A stretch of 64,000 nt of DNA from Xylocopa sonorina (taxonomy: Eukaryota; Arthropoda; Insecta; Hymenoptera; Apidae): the NCBI RefSeq assembly GCF_050948175.1, contig NC_135201.1, positions 8,990,001 to 9,054,000 of the forward strand. The letters run 5' to 3'. This document shows, one piece after another, positions 35,650-46,997 of the stretch. A program made the translations under genes and the position numbers. Position 1 is the stretch's first letter. The number at the start of each line of letters is the position of its first letter. The notes under the pieces are model-generated. The model did not search any database and was not told where the DNA came from. It saw only the letters and a program-made list of their open reading frames with translations.

Positions 35650-37430
35650 ATTCGAATAAGTTTTAGCTATAAGCTGCATTGTAAATTAATTTAAAACGTA
35701 ATTTATAGTAATTAGCTATGTAAGACTACTCTGTACGGATCTATATATTATTAAAGAGACAATAAACGTTCAGTTCTTACTAATTAATTGTTTAATCAAT
35801 TAATAACCTTTGTAACAATCCTAGAAAGACCAATCCTATTCCTTAAACGAGATACAACTCGTAAAAATAGTCCTGTACAGAATTAAACTAGTTATCAGGA
35901 GAACATAACGTCATAGGAGGTATCAGGAATTCCAGGAATTCTTGATGACGTCATTTCTAAGAAGTGGCACTTTAGAATACCTCCTATGAAGTCATGTTCT
36001 CCTGATACAAAGTCAAAAAGTAGGGTTTTCGATCGAAAAATTGGGAAAGTATCAGGAGAACATGACGTCACAGGAGGTATCGACAATTCCAGGAATTCTT
36101 GATGACGTCATTTCCAAGAAGTGGCACTTTGGGATACCTCCTCACTACTTATGTTCTCCTAATACAAAGTCGATTTTTCAAGATTTTGATCGAAAAATCG
36201 CCAATGTATCAGGAGAACATGACGTCACAGGAGGTATCGACAATTCCAGGAATTCTCGATGACGTCATTTCCAAGAAGTGGCACTATTCGGATACCTCCT
36301 ATGACGTCATGTTCTCCTGATACATTGCCAATTTTTCGATCGAAACCCCGAAAATCGACAAAGTATCAGGAGAACATGACGTCACAGGAGGTATGCTTGC
36401 CACTTCTAGGAAAATGACGTCACTACCAAGAATCGCCGAAATTCCAGGAATTCTCGATGACGTCATTTCCAAGAAGTGGCACTATTGGGATACCTCCTAT
36501 GACGTCATGTTCTCCTGATACATTGCCGATTTTTCGACCAAAATCTTGAAAATCCGACTTTGTATCAGGAGAATATAACATATGAGGAGGTATCCGAATA
36601 GTGCCACTTCTTGGAAATGACGTCATCGAGAATTCCTGGAATTCTGGCGATTCTTAGAAGTGACGTCATTTTCCTAGAAGTGGCAAGCATACCTCCTATG
36701 ACGTCATGTTCTCCTGATACTTTCTCGATTTTAGCGATCGAAACCTCGAAAATCGACTTTGTATCAGGAGAACATGACGTCATAGGAGGTATCCGAATAG
36801 TGCCACTTCTTGGAAATGACGTCATCGAGAATTCTTGGAATTGTCGATACCTCCTGTGACGTCATGTTCTCCTGATACATTGGCGATTTTTCGATCAAAA
36901 TCTTGAAAAATCGACTTTGTATTAGGAGAACATAAGTAGTGAGGAGGTATCCCAAAGTGCCACTTCTTGGAAATGACGTCATCAAGAATTCCTGGAATTG
37001 TCGATACCTCCTGTGACGTCATGTTCTCCTGATACTTTCCCAATTTTTCGATCGAAAACCCTACTTTTTGACTTTGTATCAGGAGAACATGACTTCATAG
37101 GAGGTATTCTAAAGTGCCACTTCTTAGAAATGACGTCATCAAGAATTCCTGGAATTCCTGATACCTCCTATGACGTTATGTTCTCCTGATAACTAGTTTA
37201 ATTCTGTACAGGACTATTTTTACGAGTTGTATCTCGTTTAAGGAATAGGATTGGTCTTTCTAGGATTGTTACAAAGGTTATTAATTGATTAAACAATTAA
37301 TTAGTAAGAACTGAACGTTTATTGTCGTTTTAACAACTTATAAATTGTACAGAGTAGTTTTACATAGCTATGTGTTATAAATTATTGTTATAAACCCATT
37401 TACAATACATCTTAAATATAAAACTTATGT
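35650..37430. mobile_element. Outer, diverged terminal inverted repeats around the foldback core
   Basis: Outside 35758-37326 the flanks remain recognisably inverted copies but diverged: TAGCTATGTAAGACTACTCTG on the left matches the reverse complement CTATGTAAAACTACTCTG on the right, followed outward by ATTGTAAAT and ATAAGTTTTA on both sides. The similarity fades near 35650 and 37430. I found no clear target-site duplication. No transposase is present, so any transposition would need help in trans. Confidence 0.5.
35758..37326. mobile_element. CRE-rich foldback (inverted-repeat) element
   Basis: The sequence is a palindrome centred at 36542. I compared two 60-base blocks (36001-36060 with 37024-37083; 36121-36180 with 36904-36963) and the outer 120 bases, and found no mismatch or indel. 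Each arm has four modules of 115-160 bases. Each module opens with GTATCAGGAGAACATGACGT and closes with its reverse complement, so every module is itself a hairpin; spacers of about 42 bases separate them. TGACGTCA occurs 19 times in the core. The small open frames inside are mirror copies on the two strands and reflect the repeats. It is a non-autonomous foldback/MITE-like element by structure; I know no named family that matches. Confidence 0.8.
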
Positions 37431-37683
37431 AAACTAACAATATGTTGCCTTCCTGACTTCCTTTCCGCTTCTCTTTCCTTCTCTCTGCTTCTCTCTGCGT
37501 CTCTCCCTTATCTGAATTACAGAATTTTAAAGTACTACTGATTAAATAAAGAAATTCCTTAAGTTTCATTGAAAGGAATGAGTAAAATAAATTATATCTC
37601 CCGCTTTGGAGGTAAGAGAGAGAAAGATATACTAGAAAGCTATAAGAGAGAGTGAGACAGATGATACCTACTCTATTCTAGAA

Positions 37684-37918
37684 CCCCTGGCGCCATCTCT
37701 GTGAAAAGTGCTCAAACTGGTCGCACATCGTTATCGACAGCGAAGTGAACTACTTATCGACTGGTGGCGCCATCTCTTGAAGGAGTGCGGAAACTATATT
37801 GCAACTAGTTTCCGCACTCCTTCAAGAGATGGCGCCACCAGTCGGTAAGTAGTTCACTTCGCTGTCGATAACGATGTGCGACCAGTTTGAGCACTTTCCA
37901 CAGAGATGGCGCTGGCAG
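37684..37918. repeat. 235-bp near-perfect palindrome with four AGATGGCGC cores
   Basis: The arms 37684-37796 and 37806-37918 are reverse complements with only about three mismatches, around a 9-base spacer (TATTGCAAC). AGATGGCGC cores lie at 37689-37698 and 37766-37775 (minus) and 37827-37836 and 37904-37913 (plus). It carries no coding potential and looks like a small foldback element distinct from the larger one to its left. Confidence 0.85.
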
Positions 37919-38542
37919 TCTTCTATTACCTGGGCGGGAAATTTGAAAAGCTTATCCATTTATATATTTTTCGTGTAATCTATTCTATTATCCGTGCTCT
38001 GAGAACATCTAATTGCTTTAAAAAACTTTTGTATGTCCATTCAGGGAGAACTTTAAAAAATCTACGCACACACTGAAGCACATCACTGTTTAATCGTTGT
38101 ACGCACAATTAGAGCTGAATATGAAAAAAGAATTAACATCAGAGAATAAAGATGATTAAGTAATAGAAATAAAAGAATAATTTATCTCTTCATAGTTTTC
38201 ATTCCGTAGAATGATAGATTTACGATGAAAGAGGGCGCTTTAGACTGGTGCGAAACATTTAATTCAAGGATAATATTCAATATGTCGATGTTTTAACCTG
38301 TATGATGCATTAAGGACCGTTGGTTTTATGTGGACATAATTATTGAACCGTTGAGTTTCTAAAATTGTGGCTCGCATCTTTCAATGCACGCATTGAAAAG
38401 TAATAATTAACAAAACGGAACAACCACAATTTTGTGTCTCTTAAAATGTACTCTAACCCTTTTTTTCTACACAGATACTAAATACATATTACCTAGATTC
38501 TAATCCAAGCTCCTTTTCAGTGCCAGGGAACTTATTTCTAAG

Positions 38543-39963
38543 ATGCTTCGTAGCTACGAAGGCGTTCGATTCCTATCGGACAAGCAAATGGTGATATTCG
38601 ATATTGGTAGCGCATATACAAAGTACGCGAGTTTGGCTTCGTACAGAATAATATACAATATGTTAACGTATAATGATACGCATTGATTTGAAAATAGATT
38701 TGGTTACGCTGGCGAGCCTGCTCCACGTGGTATAATAAGAACGGAAGTTAAGTGTCCAGAAACTAAAGAACTTCGAAGGATTTATGATTACACAGATACG
38801 GAGGATTTGTATCAATTACTCGTCGAGTTTCTGCACGCTTTATTTTTGAGGTAAAAATTTCCCTTTGTATGTTTTTATCACCTTGTTTCATTTGTTAATT
38901 TACAATATTTGATTCGCAGACATGTTGTGATAAGCCCAAAGGACACTAGAATCGTTGTTCTAGAATCTCTGTTAACTCCGACTCAATTTAGGGAGACATT
39001 AGCTAAGGTACTATTTAGACACTTTGAAATTGGTTCCCTGTTGCTTCTACCTACTCATTTAGCAACTATTAGTACCTTGGGTGTTAATTCAGCGTTAGTA
39101 TTGGATGTTGGATACAAAGAAGCTACGCTAATTCCTATTTTCGAGGGTGAACCAATTTTAAAGGCATGGCAGGCTCTTCCTTTGGGTGGTCAAGTTGTTC
39201 ATCAGTGAGTTAAATATGGAATATCGCTCGATTAATTTGTACAGTATTATCACTAGTTGCTTGATGGCATTTACATTTTCCAAATAGATACTTGATGAAG
39301 TCTTTGAAGGAAATATATCCTAATGTAGATATCACAGAAAAACTTGTGGAGGATATAAAAGTAAGAACGTGCTTTGTCACTACGCTAGATAGATCTGCTA
39401 AACTAGAAACTGCCGAAGCTCCTGATCCTCCGCCATCGGTCAGATACCCTGGCGTTAAGACTATTAATATACCCGGGGAAATGAGAGAAAAAGCATTTGA
39501 ATCGTTGTGGGAAAGGGATAATGATAATCTTAGTATACCTACGATGATTCTAGATGCCATAATGCAGGTATAAATATTGTTTGTTTTCTCTCATTTTCCT
39601 TTCGTACATCTCCATTTCTTGTTGCAGTGCCCTATAGACACTAGACGAGTTCTAGCAGAAAATATAATCCTGATTGGTGGTACTACAATGACAAAAGGGT
39701 TTGCGAGTCGTCTTAAATCCGAGCTTTTAACTCTTGTCAAGAGTAATCTTTATGCCACAAAATTAAAAATTCAAACGTTCATGTTCCACACTGCACCGAG
39801 CAAGCCGAATTACACAGCATGGCTAGGCGGTGCTATCTTTGGTAGCGTTGATTTACCATTGAGATGTCTGACAAAAGAGACTTATCTTAAATCTGATCGA
39901 GTTCCAGATTGGGTCAGTCTGATAGACAATCAAAGGGATCGTTCACCCGTTTACGAAACCTAA
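38543..39963 (+). CDS. Arp10: Actin-related protein 10 (dynactin pointed-end subunit)
   Basis: The exons are 38543-38622, 38698-38850, 38920-39204, 39288-39567 and 39628-39963, giving 377 residues with all phases consistent. The N-terminus has the actin-fold phosphate-loop region (VIFDIGSAYTKFGYAGEP, residues about 18-35). LVLDVGYKEATLIPIFEG is the second phosphate-loop segment, and the C-terminal part has ENIILIGGTTMTKGFASRL and WLGGAIFGS, in place of the actin GG and WIGGS motifs. Arp10/Arp11 caps the pointed end of the dynactin minifilament with p62, p27 and p25. It is slightly shorter than the 417-residue human protein. An AATAAA follows 24 bases after the stop. Confidence 0.92.
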
Positions 39964-39987
39964 GACAATTTTAAAGACGCTAAGTTC

Positions 39988-39993
39988 AATAAA
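39988..39993 (+). terminator. Polyadenylation signal of Arp10
   Basis: AATAAA only 24 bases beyond the stop codon, implying a very short 3' UTR ahead of the convergent eIF3f. Confidence 0.7.
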
Positions 39994-40151
39994 TGTCTCT
40001 TTTGTTTTAACAAAATATCGTATTTCGATCAGCCTATTTATATTTGTATATATAGAATATTAAGAATTTTATTTATTTTTCATTTTTTACGTTTTGTATC
40101 ATAATCATTGTAATTAATGTCGAATAAACATGATACAAACTTCGAATTTGT

Positions 40152-40157
40152 TTTATT
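40152..40157 (-). terminator. Polyadenylation signal of eIF3f
   Basis: AATAAA on the minus strand, 49 bases beyond the eIF3f stop codon. The two convergent signals lie about 160 bases apart, so transcripts need not overlap. Confidence 0.65.
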
Positions 40158-40206
40158 TATACAAATTGTGTGACAGGGTTCTTGGGACTGAAATATGTTC
40201 CAAGGT

Positions 40207-41754
40207 TTATAAAGTTGTGAGCAACGTAAGCTTCTCATTGAGTTGAAGCTGTGTCTTTATCAATTGTGACAGTGCTACAACCATCAATAAATCTTTTACG
40301 TTACTATTAAACATTTCGTCGAATTGATCGCTGGACATTTTGGGCACCGAATGTACCATATCCAAAAGAGCACGACCAACCTGGAATGATATTACTGTTT
40401 AAACCAACAGTTTTAAAAAGAAGAACACTCAACAAGTTAAATCTAATCACATACTTGATTATCTGGCGGTTGTTTCCCACTTAACACATCATCAACGTAT
40501 ACGAGCACTTGTTCCAACATGGAAGAAAGTTTCGCGCTAGCTTCCGCTATCTGAGAAAGGTCCATCATGGGTTCAATACCTCCGCCTGTTTTTACCCCAG
40601 TTATTTGGGCGTGTGCTGGTAATTGAGTTTTAGAACAAAGCTGTAGCCCAACAACTTCGGGTTCGTAACATGTAATCTAGAAAAGAACGAAAGAACATTT
40701 ATATTTCTCTTTGCATACACGCACATTATATAAAATATAGCAAGTAAACATACCTGCACTTTAACTGGCGTAAACATAGAACCTTGCTTTCCATTGGGTA
40801 CTCCTAACGGAACACAGACATACGCTTTGATCGCCATTCTAGTAGTATTTGCTAACGTCGTGTCGACTGTTAAGTGAACAGGGTTATTGCATTCACGAAC
40901 GTAGTATTCATGAATAACAGAGGAGTGAGTCGTGACCTGTACAAATTACAACCATAAAACATTGCCGCTTTTAACGAAATCCAAGTATAATCCTTATTAA
41001 TAGCTACCTCATTGCCAGTCGCCCACCATCCAACAATATTCTCCTGCGCATTCACCCTATGATTTAATTCATATAAATCAATTCCATAAGTTAGATCAGC
41101 CTCCACTTGACTCTCCGATTCTTTGTGTGGCACGCAAAAACAATTCGTAACTTCGACCATCCCCTTCTCCACGGTACCTGCAACACATTAATTCAGAATA
41201 AATAAATGTTCATCACAAACTAACAATACTGCATCGAACCGTTTGCTGCGGTTAACCTAATATCCGAATCGACATTACAATCAGACAGACTTTAAATAGT
41301 AAACCTTTTAATCACCTAACAGTGTGCCAATAACACGATGAGATTCCGCTTTGCGACGCTCGTAGGCGTCGACAATTTGGAATAAAACCACAGGATGAAC
41401 CTTCACAGTTAGGTTAAGCGCCATCGTTCCTCGACTTCTGTCACACACACGATCAAACGGGAATATAGACGGAGCACTAACAGTCACGTCAGCTTTTCCA
41501 CCTTAAAATACCATTAACATAGAAAGGAACACAGAATTATCGATTCCCATCCAGCTATCCAATAATCATAATCGAAAGTTCAACAGTAATTTAAAATAAT
41601 CCGCGTAATTATATTTAGCTTTAGTATAGCATTTATTATCTCACTTTATTATAGTACAGTACAATAGTAATTAATTATATTTACCTTCGTAAATAATTCG
41701 AAAAGAAAGAGACTTTAAATCGACCCCTTCCGTTCCTGAATTCAAACGCGCCAT
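40207..41754 (-). CDS. eIF3f: Translation initiation factor 3 subunit F
   Basis: The minus-strand exons are 41754-41685, 41501-41316, 41177-41008, 40936-40754, 40676-40455 and 40380-40207, giving 334 residues. The MPN domain starts near residue 50 (MALNLTVKVHPVVLFQIVDA) and includes RVIGTLLGTVEKGMVEVTNC, ENIVGWWATGNEV and SSVIHEYYVRE. The C-terminal helical part has GGGIEPMMDLSQIAEAS and ends KLTLLTTL. It is a non-catalytic MPN subunit: the JAMM metal ligands are not complete, as usual for eIF3f. Exon 1 and the start of exon 2 add about 48 residues ahead of MALNLTVKV, where many insect proteins begin. The phase across intron 1 is open, so either Met could be used. Confidence 0.95.
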
Positions 41755-42207
41755 GTTGCGCTAACCTAACTACCAATCCGGACAGCCGACCAATGGCAAG
41801 CAAGAACGTTGTCCAGTGGACGGTTCTCATTGGTCAACTACGTTTAGGTTAGAATCACACGGGTGGGGCGGCAGAATTCAAGTGTTTATCGTATGTACTC
41901 GCATTAATTTAAAGGGATAGGCGTGATTCCGATCCAAAACACTCCTCTGACTAGTCCAGTGGGTATAGTTGGTAACACGGTACGTGCGTTGAGCGAAGAG
42001 AGCGGAGAGAACGGTACGTGCGCGATAGAAAAAAAAGGAGAAAGAAAGTACTTTATTTTGCGTGAATAGTGCGGGGCGTGATAGCAAATCACACGATGCG
42101 ATTAAAATTTATATGAATGGAATGTGTTACTGTCATGTAATACATACGTACAATGTCGTATAGACGTCGGGAAGATACAAAGTACTTATTTTTTTTTCAC
42201 TATTATC
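41755..42207. promoter_or_regulatory. Head-to-head promoter of eIF3f and DENND1
   Basis: 453 bases separate two start codons on opposite strands. The sequence has no clear TATA box. The open frames near 41880-42090 overlap each other on one strand and look like chance. Confidence 0.55.
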
Positions 42208-45200
42208 ATGGGTTCCAGATTGAGGTAAGTGTATCGTTTACTTTTCTATCATTTTTCGATTAACATCGCTGTACGTTACGAGCATTTGATTGCAATCGTT
42301 CAGATTCGTTGGACAACGGAAGCGTTGCATTTTTGTCGTGCATAACACTGGTGAAAGTGGCTTGTTCTAGTAGCGCACTGGACGATTGTTTGTTTAAAAC
42401 TGTATAACATTCTAGAAATCGATGTACTTGTAAATAAGGTTGTTCTATGTTATGTTGAAAGTTATCGTAATGTATTATAAATTTTTAGGGACAATGTACA
42501 ACATCTCTTTGAGTGTTTCTGCGAGGTCGCCGCACCACTGGGAGAGAAAGCACCTTGGATACTTCAAAAGTACCCAACCTCTTTTCTAGATGAGGAAATA
42601 CTTAAGTCTGTCCCCAAATTTGCCTATCCGTGTGAGATTGAAAAGTAAGCTCGATGAATCATTTAGTAATGCTACAAAGTATCGTAAATATATATTTTTC
42701 TATTTCAAGTATGATGCAATGGTTATTGATTACTCATTAATTTCAGCTTGATGGTGCAGCATTTCTCATTTGTACTCACTAGTATAGACTCGAAATGGAC
42801 GTTCGGATTTTGTAGACATGATCCGAAGACGGATACAGCTTTAGTAATTTTAAGCGCACTACCGTGGCACGAAATATTTTACAAGTTAGCATATTTGCGT
42901 AATAGGATAAGCGAAGAGTAATCTAGACGTGCACAGAGTATATATTTCTTTTTTGTGAACAGGCTTTTAAATAATATTGCAACATTAATGAGCAATGGAA
43001 CCAGCGAAGATCTCTGGAAATTTTTTGAAACTGTATATAAAAGTCCAGTCCCCATTCCTGGTAGTTCTATCTCTATTCCAGTACCAAATTCTAAAGTGGT
43101 AAGCAGCTTGATTATATTAATGTACAGTTAAATATATAAGCGTACCTGTCCTGTATGTTAATATCGTTGGTTTTCAGAATTTCCTTTGCCAAAGCCCAAA
43201 GCAATTTCAATTACCAAGTATACCTGAAAATGTAAGTGTGAATTAGTTTTAATACCTAGAAGAACAATGTAAACCGTTACAGGGTAATTGTGTATCGTTT
43301 CAGAGAAATTTGACCGAATATTATAGCGCTGTCGATGCTCACAATATGATGATTATATTTGCTTCAATGTTATACGAACGGCGAATCATCTTTACTTCGA
43401 AACGCCTTTCAAGATTAAGCGCTTGTGTTCAGGCATGCAATGCTTTAATTTATCCAATGATTTGGCAGCATATATATATACCTGTTTTACCGCTATCCTT
43501 AATCGATTATTTATTGGCACCGATGCCGTTCCTAATAGGTGTACCTACTCCAACACTTCAGGTAGTGTCACCTGCATTTAATAGCATGGATTGATTGTAA
43601 AGTGAACAACTATCACTTTTATTGTATTTTTAACATTTTAAATGTGTTACGATTCCTTAGAGAGTACGAAAGAGCGACCTGGGAGAAGTAGTTATATTGG
43701 ACGCCGATATTAACAGCATAGAATCGCCGTTTCAAGATTTGGAATCGTTACCTCAGGACGTAGTTCGTATAAAACTATACTTTTACTCGTGGAATAACGA
43801 TGTTATTCTTAAGAATCGGAACACATCTTAAATAATAAAATAAAGAGTTTCTTTGTCCCAGGTGACAAACTTGAAGAAGGCATTACGTAACAGATCTGCA
43901 TTGCTCGGAGACGGCGTATCGAGGGCATTTTTACGAGCGCTAGTGCAATTAACAGCTGGCTATAGAGACGCATTAACGCTAGAGCAAGGACAAAGTATTA
44001 CTTTTAATCAGAATGCATTTGTGGAGAGCAGGCCATCTTCGATGCAACCTTTTTTACGAAAAATGTTGGAGTTACAGATATTTCAACAAGTATTTCGACC
44101 AAGTACCATTTACGTATTGGATTATTAAATGTATCGCGAATAAAACATAGAAATTGATTTTAGTTTATAGAAGAAAGACTGAATATGCTTAATTCAGGAC
44201 TTGGCTTCTCAGATGAATTCGAAATGGAAGCCTGCAGTTACTCAGCCAAGTCCGGTAGCAAATTTATGCAGCAGTATCGGGAATGGACGTACGCTATGCG
44301 GAAAGAAAGCTCAGCATTTTTCCGTAGTGTAAAAGATAAGGTACGTGAATTCCATTTATAACGCGATTTCTGTTTTAAAGTATTCTCATAAAGACCGACA
44401 TTCGAATTAAGATGCGTAAAAGCAAATTATTTTTTTGTCTTTTTGATCGCCTTCGATTCCAGGCCAATCCAGCTGTAAAATATGCAGTTAAATCAGTAAG
44501 TTTAGTATGCAAATTACAGTAAATTAGCTATTCTTTCATATTGTATATTATTCATTTTACTGCACTAATGTACGCGCGCTTAAAAATGCTAATAAAATTC
44601 TCTTCTCTCTATAAAAAGAGGTCTCAGAGGATTAACTAGCTTTGTTGGTAATAAAAATTATATTTATAGGTAAAAGACAAAGGGAAGGACATGAAAACGG
44701 CGTACAAAGGATTAAAATGGAAAGGTATGGTAAACTTTGGTGGATTTAGCTTTGCAAAATAAATCGAGTAATGTTTGAGTAGAATTCTTGTTCTGTTCCG
44801 AGGACGATCAAATAGGAGCGAGACTAGTATAAGATTTCATCAACCAAGATCTGCACCTAGCTCACCTACATCAGACAGACGGCCTATCGATTTTACATCT
44901 CCGTCGAAATCACCGAATGGTTTTACGGCTACTACTAGTTATAGGAAAGATCTTCGAATACGTAATAATAATTTTACCGAATCTAGGTGAGTCTTCATCG
45001 TTCTATCATATCCCTTTCCTTTCTCTTCTTTTAACATCGATTTCTTGTTTTTTAATCGTCATTACAGAGGAGGGAAACAATATTCGCCTTTAAGCCCTAG
45101 TTCTCCAGAAGAAACGGATTCCCCGCCAGAAAGGATGAACATCGATCTTGTGCAAGAACTCCGTCATGTCATTTTTCCAAATACGCCACCCGTTGATAGA

Positions 45201-46997
45201 ACAGTATGTACATTTTTAATTATAATTAATTACATATATAAATCATAAAGATATTTAATAAGTAGTTTGTATAATTGTCGATAGCTTATACAGCATCTCT
45301 GTTTACTTCAAGCATTCTAGCATCAGCAGCATAAAAACATCTCTTTGCAGTCTAAATGTATTGTAATGCTTATTGTGATTTGTAATCGTGTAAACAACAT
45401 CATTTTAGCATGACAATGATTCACAGACGAATGTACATATATATATATATATATATCGAAACAAGTGCGAACTATACGTATATATCAGTGCATGTATCAT
45501 ATGTGTAAAGTAATGCAATATGTACATTTTTTTTATTTGTATCATACATTAAAATATTTACATATCGATATGGTTCTAGCACATATTATATACAGAAAGT
45601 CGTATTCATTTCTTTTTTTTCTTTTTTCATTCAACGAGTATAAGAATATTTCGTGCATCACTTTCAGTTGAAACCAGTACGCAGTTTAGACAGTTTGAGA
45701 CCTGCATGGACTGGGCATATACGGCACGGCCCTTCACCTAGTACAGTTGTCGCAAATCCAACTGTTACGTCCTCTCCCTCAAAAACTATATCCACCAATG
45801 TTTTTACCACCACCTTGAATAGTTCTGATCAGCCGAATACTTTGTTAAACCCCAACGATACGACAAATTCTCAGATTAGCACGAACAATAAACCATTTCC
45901 ATTTAATTCTTTAGCTTTGAAGTCGACTAAAACGGTAGAGGAAACCGACAAAGCATCGCTTCTACCCGTTTTAGAGAAATGTATTGACAGTGCACAGTTC
46001 AGTAACTTTTTACACGAAATTCATACGAACAAATTCACGAAATACAATTCTTCCTTGTATTCTCAAAGTGTAGATACAAAGCAATGTAGCAATCTTTCGG
46101 AAGGATCTACAAAGAATTCTACATTTTACACTGATAGCATTTTTTCGAATTATGATTCCAATTCTGAACTAAAAGAGAATGATCCTTTTGATACCAGTAA
46201 AGTGTTCATGCCCTCCTATTTAAAACGACCAATCTTCCAAGCTACAAATGCATCGTTGCCTGTTAATTGTCACGTTCCATCCCATGCATACAATAGTACA
46301 TCTCGTCCTGCATACCCAAAGGTAAACGTCATCATTCATTATTTATTTTCTGAGTTTACATTCGCTTTATTTCCACGATCACTCTGTAGCCATTTTAACA
46401 TATGTTCTTGAACGCTAATTCCTTTCTGCGACCGATGTCTTAAAGAATCTATTGTTCTATTTAAAGAAAAAAACAGATTATTCTAATTTGTTGAAAAAGA
46501 TTGAACTTACTTATTCTAAAACTTGTTGAAAGGATCAGACTTTGTGATATTTTTTAACAAGTCACTTTTGCTGCTGTTTACAGGGGTCTCCCGAAGTGCC
46601 AGATTTAATTAGATTAGATTCGACAACAAGCAACGATGATTTCGATCCCCTGCTTTCTAAGCCATCAGAATTCGCGAGTTCCAAACAAATGACTCAATCA
46701 TTACATATTCCTGAGATGGGTGAAGGTCTTAGCAATCCATTATATCCTTACTTTCAACCGCTGCACAAAAATAACGATAAGCAACAAAAGTCTTCTGATA
46801 ACGTTGGTGATTTAGATTTGCTTCAAGCATACGGCTTGGATTTTAACAAATTTAGCATAAGCAACGGTGATTCGTCATCAAAAAATTCTACAGTATGCAA
46901 CACATCCGAAAGCAGTATTAGTATGGATAACACGTTCAGCTTAACACTGAATGCGCCTGCCATTAAGTCCCAAAACAATTGGACAAAATTTGAATAA
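42208..46997 (+). CDS. DENND1: DENN domain-containing protein 1 (connecdenn), Rab35 exchange factor
   Basis: The 15 exons are 42208-42224, 42489-42644, 42747-42884, 42963-43098, 43178-43231, 43304-43561, 43661-43759, 43862-44089, 44164-44340, 44463-44495, 44670-44724, 44803-44986, 45068-45203, 45668-46321 and 46584-46997. All phases fit, giving 912 residues. The uDENN/cDENN/dDENN module spans about residues 1-400: HLFECFCEVAAPLG, YYSAVDAHNMMIIFASMLYE, ERRIIFTSKRLSRLSACVQA, IPVLPLSLIDYLLAPMPFLI and LNMLNSGLGFSDEFE, all like human DENND1A/B. The long Ser/Thr-rich tail has DPF near residue 729 and FDPLL near 795, short motifs of the AP-2 and clathrin-binding type. The protein activates Rab35 on clathrin-coated vesicles. 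The exon 7 donor is ambiguous (43759 or 43762), changing one Val. Confidence 0.93.

Larger units (their letters stand above)
35246..38542. other. Intergenic region between Rpn12 and Arp10, mostly inverted-repeat elements
   Basis: No gene is supported. The interval holds the CRE-rich foldback element, a 235-bp palindrome and a diverged copy related to that palindrome, each listed below. From 37430 to 37680 there is CT/GA-rich DNA. From 37930 to 38540 the DNA is AT-rich and leads into Arp10, with one AGAGGGCGC core at 38230-38238. Confidence 0.6.

Noticed and set aside
35895..37189. CRISPR-like array suggested by regular repeats, and 73-codon frames repeated on both strands
   Set aside because: The repeats are inverted hairpins with homologous spacers in a eukaryotic genome, and the frames are mirror images caused by the palindrome.
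43760..43765. DENND1 exon 7 ending three bases later (GTA|GTTCGT)
   Set aside because: The donor GTAGTT at 43760 scores about as well and gives LPQDV without a doubled Val, as in the family; the two cannot be separated firmly.
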